Below, piece after piece: positions 39,172-48,639 of a stretch of 63,345 nt of DNA (position 1 is the stretch's first letter; every line of letters begins with the position of its first letter). Source of the stretch: Oscillospiraceae bacterium (GTDB taxonomy: Bacteria > Bacillota > Clostridia > Oscillospirales > Oscillospiraceae); NCBI GenBank assembly GCA_018265835.1, contig JABLYK010000010.1, positions 1 through 63,345 on the forward strand. The letters run 5' to 3'. Made by a program: the position numbers and the translations under genes. The notes beneath the pieces were generated by a model. The model ran no database searches. It saw nothing but the letters and a program-made list of their open reading frames with translations, and had not been told where the DNA came from.

Positions 39172-40350
39172 ATGACTGAACTGGAACTGAAATACGGCTG
39201 CAATCCCAATCAGAAGCCCGCGCGGCTCTATAGGAAAGACGGCAGCGACCTGCCTGTCACCGTCCTGAACGGCCGCCCCGGCTACATCAATTTCATGGAC
39301 GCGCTCAACAGCTGGCAGCTCGTGCGCGAACTGAAAGCCGCGACCGGTCTGCCCGCCGCGGCCTCGTTCAAGCACGTTTCGCCCGCCGGCGCCGCCGTAG
39401 GCCTGCCCCTGTCGGAAACCGACAAGAAGATCTACTTTGTGGACGATGCGCAGGAGCTTACGCCCCTCGCCTGCGCCTACATCCGCGCCCGCGGCGCCGA
39501 CCGCCTGTGCTCCTACGGCGATTGGGCCGCGCTCTCGGACGTCTGCGACGCCGCCACCGCGCGCTATCTCAAGTACGAGGTGTCCGACGGCGTGATTGCT
39601 CCGGGCTACACAGCGGAAGCGCTCGAAATTCTCAAAACCAAGAAAAAAGGCAATTATAATGTCGTGCAGATCGACCCGGACTACGTCTGCGCGCCGGACG
39701 AGCACCGCGACATTTTCGGCATCACCTTCGAGCAGGGGCACAACGACAGCGTCATCAGCGAGGCGCTTCTGGAAAACCGCGTCACAGAGAACAAAACGCT
39801 CCCGCAAAGCGCAAAAACCGACCTGCTCATCGCCATGATTACGCTCAAATACACGCAGTCGAACTCCGTCTGCTACGTCAAGGACGGCCAGACCATCGGC
39901 GTCGGAGCCGGGCAGCAAAGCCGCATCCACTGCACGCGGCTGGCCGGCAGCAAGGCCGACAACTGGCTGCTGCGCCAGCACCCGAAGGTGCTCGCGCTCG
40001 ACTTCGCGGAAACCATCCGCCGCCCCGACCGCGACAATGCCATCGACGTCTACCTCTCCGGCGAGGCGGACGACATCCTCGCCGACGGCGTGTGGCAGCA
40101 GACCTTCCGCACGCGGCCGGAGCCGCTCACGGCAGAGGAGAAAAAAGCGTGGATCGCGCAGCAGACGGGCGTCTCCTGCGGCTCGGACGCATTCTTCCCC
40201 TTCGGCGACAATGTGGAGCGCGCGCGCAAGAGCGGCGTGCAGTACATCGCGCAGCCCGGCGGCTCCATCCGCGACGATCACGTCATTGACACCTGCAACA
40301 AATACGGCATCGTCATGGCCTTTACCGGCCTGCGGCTGTTCCATCACTGA
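39172..40350 (+). CDS. purH: AICAR formyltransferase (stand-alone PurH transformylase)
   Basis: This 392-residue protein matches the AICARFT part of PurH: LKYGCNPNQKPARLY (about 4-18), NFMDALNSWQLV, and the catalytic Lys-His in SFKHVSPAGAAVG (about 64-76). PGGSIRDDHVIDTCNKYGI lies near the end. The N-terminal cyclohydrolase domain is absent. It uses 10-formyl-THF on AICAR (ZMP), the same molecule whose triphosphate the operon's riboswitch senses. Sixteen bases separate it from purO. Confidence 0.93.
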   Translation: MTELELKYGCNPNQKPARLYRKDGSDLPVTVLNGRPGYINFMDALNSWQLVRELKAATGLPAAASFKHVSPAGAAVGLPLSETDKKIYFVDDAQELTPLACAYIRARGADRLCSYGDWAALSDVCDAATARYLKYEVSDGVIAPGYTAEALEILKTKKKGNYNVVQIDPDYVCAPDEHRDIFGITFEQGHNDSVISEALLENRVTENKTLPQSAKTDLLIAMITLKYTQSNSVCYVKDGQTIGVGAGQQSRIHCTRLAGSKADNWLLRQHPKVLALDFAETIRRPDRDNAIDVYLSGEADDILADGVWQQTFRTRPEPLTAEEKKAWIAQQTGVSCGSDAFFPFGDNVERARKSGVQYIAQPGGSIRDDHVIDTCNKYGIVMAFTGLRLFHH

Positions 40351-40369
40351 GTTTTCGGAGGTGCGCACT

Positions 40370-41635
40370 ATGAAAGTCATGGTCATCGGCGGCGGCGGCC
40401 GCGAGCACGCCATCATTAAGAAGATCCGCGAAAACCCCTCCGTCACGGAGCTGTACGCCCTGCCCGGCAACGGTGGCATCGCCCGCGACGCGCAGTGTGT
40501 GCCGATCGGCGCAAAGGACATCCCGGCCATCGTCGATTTCGCCGTGGCGCACGGCGTGGACTTCGCCGTCGTCGCGCCGGACGATCCGCTGGTGCTCGGC
40601 GCAGTCGATGCGCTGAATGCCGCCGGGATCCCGTGCTTCGGCCCGGATCAAAAGGCCGCCATCATCGAGGGTAGCAAGGCGTTTTCCAAGGCGCTCATGC
40701 GCAAATACGGCATCCCCACCGCGCGGTATGAGACGTTCACCGACATGGACAAGGCGCTCGCTTATCTGGAAACCGCGCCGATGCCCATCGTCGTCAAGGC
40801 GGATGGACTTGCGCTCGGCAAGGGCGTCATCATCGCGCAGAATCTTCAGGAGGCGCAGGACGCCGTGCGCTCCATGATGGCCGACCGCGTGTTCGGAGAG
40901 AGTGGCGCGTGCGTCGTCATTGAGGAATTTCTCACCGGACCGGAGGTGTCCGTCCTGTCCTTCACGGACGGGAACACCATCGTCCCCATGGTCTCCTCCA
41001 TGGATCACAAGCGCGCACACGACGGCGATACCGGCCCCAACACCGGCGGCATGGGCACCGTCGCGCCGAACCCGTATTACACCGAGGCCGTTGCGCAGCA
41101 GTGCATGGAGCAGATCTTCCTGCCCACCGTGCGCGCCATGAACGCAGAGGGCCGCACCTTCCGCGGCTGCCTGTATTTCGGCCTCATGCTCACGCCCGAC
41201 GGCCCGAAGGTCATCGAGTACAACTGCCGCTTCGGCGACCCGGAGACGCAGGTGGTGCTTCCCCTGCTGGAAAGCGACCTGCTGACCATCATGCAGGCCG
41301 TGTCCGAAGGACGGCTTGCAGAAACGGAAGTCAAATTCCGCGACGGCGCCGCGTGCTGTGTCGTCGTCGCGTCCGACGGCTACCCCAAGCACTACGAAAA
41401 GGGCTATCCCATCACGCTGCCGGAGACGGACGCCGATTCGGACATTTACATTGCCGGCGCGAAGCTGGAAAACGGCACGCTCGTGACCAGCGGCGGCCGT
41501 GTACTCGGCGCGGTGGCCTGCGCGGACACGCTGCCCGCCGCCATCGGCAAGGCCTACAAGCTGGCCGAAGCCGTGCAGTTTGAAAACGCATTTTATCGCC
41601 GTGACATCGGCAAACGGGCACTGGAGGCGAAGTAA
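40370..41635 (+). CDS. purD: Phosphoribosylamine-glycine ligase (PurD)
   Basis: This 421-residue ATP-grasp enzyme makes GAR. It has MVIGGGGREHAI at the start, FGPDQKAAIIEGSKAFSK (about 86), ADGLALGKGV (about 145) and NTGGMGTVAPNPYY (about 224). The ATG at 40370 follows CGGAGG. Its TAA stop shares one base with the ATG of purL. Confidence 0.95.
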   Translation: MKVMVIGGGGREHAIIKKIRENPSVTELYALPGNGGIARDAQCVPIGAKDIPAIVDFAVAHGVDFAVVAPDDPLVLGAVDALNAAGIPCFGPDQKAAIIEGSKAFSKALMRKYGIPTARYETFTDMDKALAYLETAPMPIVVKADGLALGKGVIIAQNLQEAQDAVRSMMADRVFGESGACVVIEEFLTGPEVSVLSFTDGNTIVPMVSSMDHKRAHDGDTGPNTGGMGTVAPNPYYTEAVAQQCMEQIFLPTVRAMNAEGRTFRGCLYFGLMLTPDGPKVIEYNCRFGDPETQVVLPLLESDLLTIMQAVSEGRLAETEVKFRDGAACCVVVASDGYPKHYEKGYPITLPETDADSDIYIAGAKLENGTLVTSGGRVLGAVACADTLPAAIGKAYKLAEAVQFENAFYRRDIGKRALEAK

Positions 41636-44600
41636 TGGTTTTTCGGGTATTGGTAGAGAAGAAGCCCGGCCTCGACCATGAGGCGCGCGCGCTTCTGGAA
41701 AGCATCCGCACCTTTCTCGGCATTTCGGCGCTCCAGGGCGTGCGCCTGTTCAACCGCTACGATGTGGAAAACATCACGCCGGAGCTGTTCGAGATCGCTA
41801 AAAAAACCGTCTTTTCCGAGCCGCAGTTGGACAACACGTTCGACACCCTGCCGGTGCACGATGGCGCGGTGTTCGCGGTGGAATATCTGCCGGGACAGTT
41901 TGACCAGCGCGCCGACTCCGCTGCGCAGTGCATCCAGCTCATCTCCTGCGGTGACCGGCCCACGGTGCGCACGGCGAAGGTCTATTGCCTCACCGGCGAC
42001 CTCACCGCGCAGGAGCTGGCGGAAATCCAAAAATACGTCGTCAACCCCGTGGAAAGCCGGCTCGCCGCGCTCGAGAAGCCCGCGACGCTCGCCGTGCAGT
42101 ACGATATTCCGACCGAGGTCGAAACCGTGGAGGGCTTTTGCGGCTGGAGTGATGCGCAGCTTGCCGCGTTCCTTGCCGAAAAGGGCCTTGCCATGGACGC
42201 GGGCGACATCGCCTGCTGCCAGGCCTATTTCCGGCAGGAGGGGCGCGACCCCAGCATCACGGAGATCCGCGTGCTCGACACCTACTGGTCCGATCACTGC
42301 CGCCACACCACCTTCCTCACCACCATCGACAGCGTCCGCTTTTCTGACCCCCTGCTCCAAAGCGCGTATGAGAGCTATCTCGCCGCGCGCCGCAGCATCA
42401 ACCGCACCAAGCCCGTGAACCTCATGGACATCGGCACGATCGCCGCGAAGGTGCTCAAGGCGCAGGGCAGGCTCGACAAGCTGGACGAATCCGACGAGAT
42501 CAACGCCTGCACCGTGAAGATCACAGTGGACGTGGACGGCGAGGCGCAGCCGTGGCTGCTGCTCTTTAAAAATGAAACCCACAACCACCCGACGGAGATC
42601 GAGCCGTTCGGCGGCGCGGCCACCTGCATCGGCGGCGCGATCCGCGACCCGCTCTCCGGCCGGAGCTATGTCTATGCCGCCATGCGCGTCACGGGCGCGG
42701 CAGACCCCCTGCGCCCCGTGGAGGAGACGCTCCCCGGCAAGCTGCCGCAGCGCAAGCTCGTCACCACCGCCGCCGCGGGCTATTCGTCCTACGGCAACCA
42801 GATCGGTCTTGCCACCGGGCAGGTGGACGAGCTGTATCACCCCGGCTATGCCGCCAAGCGCATGGAGGTCGGCGCGGTCATCGGTGCGGCGCCTGCCGCG
42901 AATGTGCGCCGCGAGTGCCCTGCACCCGGCGACGTGGTGCTGCTGCTCGGCGGCCGCACCGGACGCGACGGCTGCGGCGGCGCGACCGGCTCCTCGAAAA
43001 AACACACCCTCACCTCGCTCGAGACCTGCGGCGCGGAGGTGCAGAAGGGCAACGCCCCGGAGGAGCGCAAGCTCCAGCGGCTTTTCCGCAATGCGGAGGC
43101 CTCCCGCCTCATCAAGCGCTGCAACGACTTCGGCGCGGGCGGCGTGTCCGTCGCCATCGGCGAGCTGGCCGACGGGCTGGACATCGACCTCAACGCCGTG
43201 CCCCGCAAGTACGACGGGCTGGACGGCACGGAGCTTGCCATCAGCGAATCGCAGGAGCGCATGGCCGTTGTGGTCGCGGCGGAGGATGCCGCGCGGTTCT
43301 GCGCGCTGGCGGAGCGCGAAAATCTGGAGGTCACCCCCGTCGCCACCGTGACGGAGTCGCCCCGTCTCGTCATGCGCTGGAACGGCAAAACCATCGTTGA
43401 CCTGTCCCGCGCGTTTCTCGACACGAACGGTGCGGAAAAGCACATCACCGCCGCACCCGCCGCAAGCAAGTGCGTGCAGAAAGAAATCCCCGAAACCTTC
43501 GCCGACGGTTATACCGCACTCGCGGGCGATCTGAACGTCTGCTCCAAGCGCGGCCTGTCCGAGCGGTTCGACTCCACCATCGGCGCGGGCACGGTGCTCA
43601 TGCCGTTCGGCGGCAAATACCAGCAAACGCCCATTCAGGCCATGGTGCACAAGCTCCCGGTTGAAACCGGGCATACGGACACGTGCTCGTTCATGGCGTG
43701 GGGCTGCAATCCCTACATTCTGGAGCAAAGCCCCTACCACGGCGCGTATCTCGCGGTCGTGGAGTCCGTTTCCCGGCTCGTCGCCACGGGCGCTGCGTTC
43801 CGCGATGTATATCTCAGCTTTCAGGAGTATTTTGAAAAGCTCGGGCGCGACGAAGCGCGCTGGGGCAAGCCGCTGGCCGCCCTGCTCGGCGCGTTCCGCG
43901 CGCAGATGGATCTCGGCGTCGCCGCCATCGGCGGTAAGGACTCCATGAGCGGCAGCTTCGAATCGCTCGACGTGCCGCCCACGCTCGTGTCCTTCGCCGT
44001 CACGACCGGCAAAACCTCGGACGTACTCCCGAACCATTTCCGCGCGCCGGGGCACAGCGTCGTGCTGCTCGCGCCGGAATACGACGAAACCGGTCTGCCC
44101 GTGCCGGAAAGCCTGCTTGCAAATTTTGAGCGTGTCACGCAGATGATCCGCTCCGGCGAGGCGCTCGCCGTCTACACGCCGGGCTACGGCGGCGCGGCCG
44201 AGGCCGTGCTGAAAATGTGCCTCGGCAACGGCGTCGGCTTCGCGTTTGCGGACGAGGTGCCGCTCGAAACCATCTTCGGCTACCGCTACGGCGCGTTCGT
44301 CGTCGAGCTTGCGGGAGCACCCTCCTGCGGCACGCTGCTTGGCTGCACCACGGCGGACGCCGTGATCGCGCAGAAGGATGCGCGCCTGCCGCTTCCGGCG
44401 CTGCAGCGCATCTACGAGGACAAGCTTGAGCCGGTCTACCCCTGCAACATCCGGCAGGGCGGCGAAGCGCTCCCGCTCTTCCACTATGAGACGGCGCAGC
44501 GCACCGCGCCCGCCGCGAGCATCGCAAAGCCGCGCGTGCTCATTCCCGTGTTCCCCGGCACGAACTGCGAATACGACAGCGCCCGCGCCGTGCGCGAGGC

Positions 44601-45324
44601 CGGCGGCGAAGCGCAGATCTACGTCATCAACAACCTCACGAGCGACGGCATCGCCCGCTCGGTGGACGAATTTGCCGCCGCAGCACGCGGCGCGCAGATG
44701 ATCTTCATCCCCGGCGGCTTCTCCGGCGGCGACGAGCCGGACGGCTCCGGCAAGTTCATCACCGCCTTCTTCCGCAACGCTGCGGTGCGCGAGAGCGTCA
44801 CCGATCTGCTCGATGTGCGCGGTGGGCTGATGTGCGGCATCTGCAACGGCTTCCAGGCGCTCATCAAGCTCGGTCTTGTGCCGTATGGCAGGATCATCGA
44901 CACGGACGCGCACTGCCCAACGCTGAGCTTCAACACCATCGGCCGCCACCAGTCGCGTATCGTGCGCACGCGCGTCGTATCGAACCGCTCGCCGTGGCTG
45001 GCGGAGGCGCGCGTGGGCGAGGTTTACTCTGTGCCCATCTCGCACGGCGAGGGGCGCTTCCTCGCGGAGCCGGCGCTCGTAAAGCAGCTGGCCGAAAACG
45101 GCCAGATTGCCACGCAGTACGTCGATTTTGACGGCAATCCCACGTCGGAGATCGCCTTCAACCCGAACGACTCCGTCTGCGCCATCGAGGGCATCACCTC
45201 GCCCGACGGCCGTGTCTTTGGCAAAATGGGCCACGCCGAGCGCGTCGGCAAGGATCTGTATCAAAATGTGGATGGCTGCTATGCGCTTGGTATGTTCCGC
45301 GCCGCCGTCCGGTATTTCAAATAA
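41635..45324 (+). CDS. purL: Single-chain FGAM synthase (PurL with fused glutaminase)
   Basis: This 1229-residue enzyme converts FGAR to FGAM. It is the long form with an N-terminal PurS-like part, two AIRS-type halves (DTYWSDHCRHTTF about 217; FKNETHNHPTEIEPFGGAAT about 312-331), and a C-terminal class I glutaminase. The nucleophile is Cys in GICNGFQALI (about 1067), with the partner His-Glu in SHGEGRF (about 1137). Gram-positive bacteria more often use separate PurS, PurQ and PurL; the long form also occurs in Clostridia. It lies 22 bases before guaB. Confidence 0.95.
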   Translation: MVFRVLVEKKPGLDHEARALLESIRTFLGISALQGVRLFNRYDVENITPELFEIAKKTVFSEPQLDNTFDTLPVHDGAVFAVEYLPGQFDQRADSAAQCIQLISCGDRPTVRTAKVYCLTGDLTAQELAEIQKYVVNPVESRLAALEKPATLAVQYDIPTEVETVEGFCGWSDAQLAAFLAEKGLAMDAGDIACCQAYFRQEGRDPSITEIRVLDTYWSDHCRHTTFLTTIDSVRFSDPLLQSAYESYLAARRSINRTKPVNLMDIGTIAAKVLKAQGRLDKLDESDEINACTVKITVDVDGEAQPWLLLFKNETHNHPTEIEPFGGAATCIGGAIRDPLSGRSYVYAAMRVTGAADPLRPVEETLPGKLPQRKLVTTAAAGYSSYGNQIGLATGQVDELYHPGYAAKRMEVGAVIGAAPAANVRRECPAPGDVVLLLGGRTGRDGCGGATGSSKKHTLTSLETCGAEVQKGNAPEERKLQRLFRNAEASRLIKRCNDFGAGGVSVAIGELADGLDIDLNAVPRKYDGLDGTELAISESQERMAVVVAAEDAARFCALAERENLEVTPVATVTESPRLVMRWNGKTIVDLSRAFLDTNGAEKHITAAPAASKCVQKEIPETFADGYTALAGDLNVCSKRGLSERFDSTIGAGTVLMPFGGKYQQTPIQAMVHKLPVETGHTDTCSFMAWGCNPYILEQSPYHGAYLAVVESVSRLVATGAAFRDVYLSFQEYFEKLGRDEARWGKPLAALLGAFRAQMDLGVAAIGGKDSMSGSFESLDVPPTLVSFAVTTGKTSDVLPNHFRAPGHSVVLLAPEYDETGLPVPESLLANFERVTQMIRSGEALAVYTPGYGGAAEAVLKMCLGNGVGFAFADEVPLETIFGYRYGAFVVELAGAPSCGTLLGCTTADAVIAQKDARLPLPALQRIYEDKLEPVYPCNIRQGGEALPLFHYETAQRTAPAASIAKPRVLIPVFPGTNCEYDSARAVREAGGEAQIYVINNLTSDGIARSVDEFAAAARGAQMIFIPGGFSGGDEPDGSGKFITAFFRNAAVRESVTDLLDVRGGLMCGICNGFQALIKLGLVPYGRIIDTDAHCPTLSFNTIGRHQSRIVRTRVVSNRSPWLAEARVGEVYSVPISHGEGRFLAEPALVKQLAENGQIATQYVDFDGNPTSEIAFNPNDSVCAIEGITSPDGRVFGKMGHAERVGKDLYQNVDGCYALGMFRAAVRYFK

Positions 45325-45346
45325 GTAGTATAAGGAGGGTTTCCCA

Positions 45347-46849
45347 ATGGCTTATTTCTTTTCCGAACCGTCCCACACCTTCAACGAGTATCTGCTCGTC
45401 CCCGGCTACTCCTCCAGCGAGTGCATCCCGGAAAACGTCTCTCTGAAAACCCCGCTCGTGCGCTTCCGCCGCGGCGAAGAGCCTGCGCTGCAGCTCAACG
45501 TCCCGATGGTCTCCGCCGTCATGCAGTCCGTTTCCGGCGATAAGCTCGCCGTTGCGCTCGCGCAGGAGGGCGGCGTGTCGTTCCTCTTCGGCTCCCAGTC
45601 CATCGAGGATGAGGCCGCCATGGTCGCGCGCGTCAAGAGCTACAAGGCCGGCTTCGTGCCCAGCGATTCCAACATCAGCCCGGACGCGACGCTTGCCGAC
45701 GTGCTCGCCCTGCGCGAGCAAACCGGCCACTCCACCGTCGCCGTCACGGAGGGCGGCACGGCCGACGGCCGCCTGCTCGGCATCGTCACCAGCCGCGACT
45801 ACCGCGTCAGCCGCATGAGCCCGGACGAGAAGGTGCGCACCTTCATGACCCCGCTGGAAAAGCTCATCACCGCGCCGGAGGGCACCTCCCTGAAAGAGGC
45901 CAACAACATCATCTGGGATCACAAGCTCAACGCCCTGCCCATCGTGGATCGGGAGGGCCGCCTGCGTTCCTTCGTCTTCCGCAAGGACTACGACCTGCAT
46001 AAGCAGAATCCGAACGAGCTGCTCGACGATCAGAAGCGCTATCTCGTCGGCGCCGGCATCAACACCCGCGACTACGCCCAGCGCGTGCCCGCGCTCGTGG
46101 ACGCCGGGGTGGACGTGCTGGTCATCGACTCGTCCGAGGGCTTTTCCGAGTGGCAGAAGCGCACGCTGGAGTGGATCCGTGCGGAGTACGGCGACAGCGT
46201 AAAGGTCGGTGCCGGCAACGTCGTAGACGCCGACGGCTTCCGCTTCCTCGCCGACTGCGGCGCAGACTTCGTCAAGGTCGGTATCGGCGGCGGCTCCATC
46301 TGCATCACGCGCGAGACCAAGGGCATCGGCCGTGGCCAGGCCACCGCGCTCATCGACGTCTGCCGCGCAAGAGATGAATACTTCAAGGAGACCGGCGTGT
46401 ATGTCCCCGTCTGCTCCGACGGCGGCATCGTGCACGATCACCATATCACGCTCGCCCTCGCCATGGGCGCAGACTTCGTCATGCTCGGCCGCTATTTTGC
46501 CCGCTTCGACGAAAGCCCGTCGGACAAGGTCAACGTCAACGGCACGCTCATGAAGGAATACTGGGGCGAAGGCTCCAACCGCGCGCGCAACTGGCAGCGC
46601 TATGATCTCGGCGGCAGCTCCAAGCTGTCCTTCGAGGAGGGCGTGGATTCCTACGTGCCCTACGCCGGCAAGCTCTCCGACAACGTGCAGCAGACGCTCG
46701 CCAAGGTGCGCTCCACCATGTGCAACTGCGGCGCGCTCACCATCCGCGAGCTGCAGGAGAAGGCGCGGCTGACGCTCGTGTCCTCCGTGAGCATCGTGGA
46801 GGGCGGCGCGCACGACGTCGTGCTGAAAACCTCCAACAAGCAGGTTTGA
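45347..46849 (+). CDS. guaB: IMP dehydrogenase
   Basis: This 500-residue enzyme oxidises IMP to XMP, directing the operon's product toward GMP. The TIM barrel starts near TFNEYLLVPGYSS. Two CBS domains fill about 110-220 (GIVTSRDYRVSRM; NALPIVDREGRL). The catalytic loop is GGGSICITRETKGIGRG (about 313-329), with Cys as nucleophile; the common bacterial form is GPGSICTTR, so this is a recognisable variant. It follows purL by 22 bases with AAGGAGG. Confidence 0.93.
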   Translation: MAYFFSEPSHTFNEYLLVPGYSSSECIPENVSLKTPLVRFRRGEEPALQLNVPMVSAVMQSVSGDKLAVALAQEGGVSFLFGSQSIEDEAAMVARVKSYKAGFVPSDSNISPDATLADVLALREQTGHSTVAVTEGGTADGRLLGIVTSRDYRVSRMSPDEKVRTFMTPLEKLITAPEGTSLKEANNIIWDHKLNALPIVDREGRLRSFVFRKDYDLHKQNPNELLDDQKRYLVGAGINTRDYAQRVPALVDAGVDVLVIDSSEGFSEWQKRTLEWIRAEYGDSVKVGAGNVVDADGFRFLADCGADFVKVGIGGGSICITRETKGIGRGQATALIDVCRARDEYFKETGVYVPVCSDGGIVHDHHITLALAMGADFVMLGRYFARFDESPSDKVNVNGTLMKEYWGEGSNRARNWQRYDLGGSSKLSFEEGVDSYVPYAGKLSDNVQQTLAKVRSTMCNCGALTIRELQEKARLTLVSSVSIVEGGAHDVVLKTSNKQV

Positions 46850-46863
46850 CGGAGGGTTCAGCT

Positions 46864-48531
46864 ATGATGACAGACCTTGAAATCGCGCAGTCGGTGCAAA
46901 TGCGCCCCATCACGGAGATTGCGGCAACCGCCGGGATCGACGAAGCGTATCTGGAGCAGTATGGCCGGTACAAGGCCAAGGTTAACAGTGCGCTGCTGCG
47001 CGAGAGTCCGCGCAAAAACGGCAAGCTGATCCTCGTCACCGCGATCACGCCCACGCCCGCGGGCGAGGGCAAGACCACCACCACCGTCGGCCTGGCGGAC
47101 GGGCTGAGAACGCTCGGTAAAAACGCGGTCGTCGCGCTGCGCGAGCCGTCGCTCGGCCCGGTGTTCGGGCTCAAGGGCGGCGCCGCCGGCGGCGGCTGGG
47201 CGCAGGTGGTGCCGATGGAGGACATCAACCTCCACTTCACCGGCGATTTTCACGCCATCGGCGCTGCGAACAATCTGCTCTGCGCCATGGTGGACAACCA
47301 TATCTATCAGGGCAACGCCCTGGGCATCGACCCCAAGAGCATCACGCTGCACCGCTGCGTGGACATGAACGATCGCCAGCTCCGCTACGCGGTGGACGGC
47401 ATCGGCGGCCGCGTCAACGGCGTGCCGCGCGAGGATTCGTGGGACATCACCGTCGCCTCCGAGGTCATGGCCGTGTTCTGCCTCGCGGAATCCGTCGCCG
47501 ATCTCAAGACGCGGCTCGGCCGCATCATCGTGGGCTACACGTATGACGGCGCGCCCGTCACCGCGTCCGATGTCAAAGCCGTCGGCGCCATGACGGCGCT
47601 GCTGCGCGACGCGATCTCGCCGAACCTCGTACAGACGCTGGAGGGCACGCCCGCGTTCGTGCACGGCGGCCCGTTTGCGAACATTGCACACGGCTGCAAC
47701 TCCGTCATCGCCACGCGCATGGCGCTCAAGCTTGGCGACTACGCCGTGACGGAGGCCGGCTTCGGCGCCGACCTCGGCGCGGAAAAGTTTCTCGATATCA
47801 AGTGCCGCACCGCCGGTCTGGAGCCGGACGCGGTCGTCATCGTGGCGACGGTGCGTGCACTGAAAATGCACGGCGGCAAGGCCAAAACCGACCTCGGCAG
47901 CGAGGATCTCGCCGCGCTGGAGCGTGGGCTTCCAAACCTGCTGCGCCACGTGTCGAACATCCGCGACGTGTACGGTCTGCCGTCCGTCGTGGCCATCAAC
48001 CGCTTCCCGACGGACACGGACGCGGAGCTGGCGCTCGTCGTGCAAAAGTGCGCGGAGCTCGGCGTCAAAGCCGTGGAGTCCAACGCCTGGGCGCAGGGCG
48101 GCGCGGGCGCGCGCGCACTCGCCGAGGAGGTTGTGCAGCTCTGCGAGCAGCCGCATACTTTCCGCTTCAGCTACGCGCTCGACGGCAGCATCGAGGAGAA
48201 GATCAGCGCCATCGCCACGCGCGTCTACCGCGCGGACGGCGTCGATTTCACTGCTGCCGCGAAAAAGCAGATCGCGCAGCTCACCGCGCTCGGCTTCGGG
48301 GGACTGCCGGTGTGCGTCGCCAAAACGCAGTACAGCTTTTCCGACAATCCCGCGCTGCTCGGCGCGCCGGAGGGCTTCCGTGTGACGGTGCGCAATGTGA
48401 AGGTGTCTGCCGGCGCAGGCTTCCTCGTCGCCCTCACCGGCGACATCATGACCATGCCCGGCCTGCCCAAGCGTCCCGCCGCCGAGAGCATCGACGTGGA
48501 CGAATCCGGAAAGATTATTGGTCTGTTCTGA
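46864..48531 (+). CDS. fhs: Formate-tetrahydrofolate ligase
   Basis: This 555-residue enzyme makes 10-formyl-THF from formate, THF and ATP. The P-loop TPTPAGEGKTTTTVG (about 61-75) and EPSLGPVFGLKGGAAGGG (about 95-112) are diagnostic, and KFLDIKCR is typical. It is the last gene of the purine operon, 14 bases after guaB. It supplies the one-carbon donor for PurN and PurH. It is also a Wood-Ljungdahl enzyme, but no other methyl-branch gene is nearby, so a purine role is the simplest reading. Confidence 0.95.
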   Translation: MMTDLEIAQSVQMRPITEIAATAGIDEAYLEQYGRYKAKVNSALLRESPRKNGKLILVTAITPTPAGEGKTTTTVGLADGLRTLGKNAVVALREPSLGPVFGLKGGAAGGGWAQVVPMEDINLHFTGDFHAIGAANNLLCAMVDNHIYQGNALGIDPKSITLHRCVDMNDRQLRYAVDGIGGRVNGVPREDSWDITVASEVMAVFCLAESVADLKTRLGRIIVGYTYDGAPVTASDVKAVGAMTALLRDAISPNLVQTLEGTPAFVHGGPFANIAHGCNSVIATRMALKLGDYAVTEAGFGADLGAEKFLDIKCRTAGLEPDAVVIVATVRALKMHGGKAKTDLGSEDLAALERGLPNLLRHVSNIRDVYGLPSVVAINRFPTDTDAELALVVQKCAELGVKAVESNAWAQGGAGARALAEEVVQLCEQPHTFRFSYALDGSIEEKISAIATRVYRADGVDFTAAAKKQIAQLTALGFGGLPVCVAKTQYSFSDNPALLGAPEGFRVTVRNVKVSAGAGFLVALTGDIMTMPGLPKRPAAESIDVDESGKIIGLF

Positions 48532-48542
48532 AAAACGCAAAG

Positions 48543-48567
48543 GAGCGTCCGGCACTGCCGGACGCTC
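48543..48567 (+). terminator. Terminator of the purine operon
   Basis: GAGCGTCCGGC (48543-48553) pairs perfectly with GCCGGACGCTC (48557-48567) around ACT. A TTCGCTTT tract follows. Confidence 0.75.
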
Positions 48568-48572
48568 TTCGC

Positions 48573-48601
48573 TTTACTGCGCCACTTTCGTGTGCTATAA
48601 T
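48573..48601 (+). promoter_or_regulatory. Promoter of proBAC
   Basis: TTTACT (48573-48578) and the consensus TATAAT (48596-48601) are 17 bases apart, about 38 bases before the proB start. Confidence 0.7.
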
Positions 48602-48639
48602 GAGTCATCAAAATCGTTTCCCAAATCGGAGGGATGCTT

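Noticed and set aside
38377..40530. A 717-codon minus-strand frame opposite purO-purH
   Set aside because: No domain or ribosome-binding site; both plus-strand genes are clear and adjacent in an operon.
41593..45264. A 1223-codon minus-strand frame opposite purL
   Set aside because: It mirrors purL almost exactly, has low-complexity His/Arg/Ala/Gly-rich sequence and no domain. It arises from the strong third-position GC bias of the real gene.
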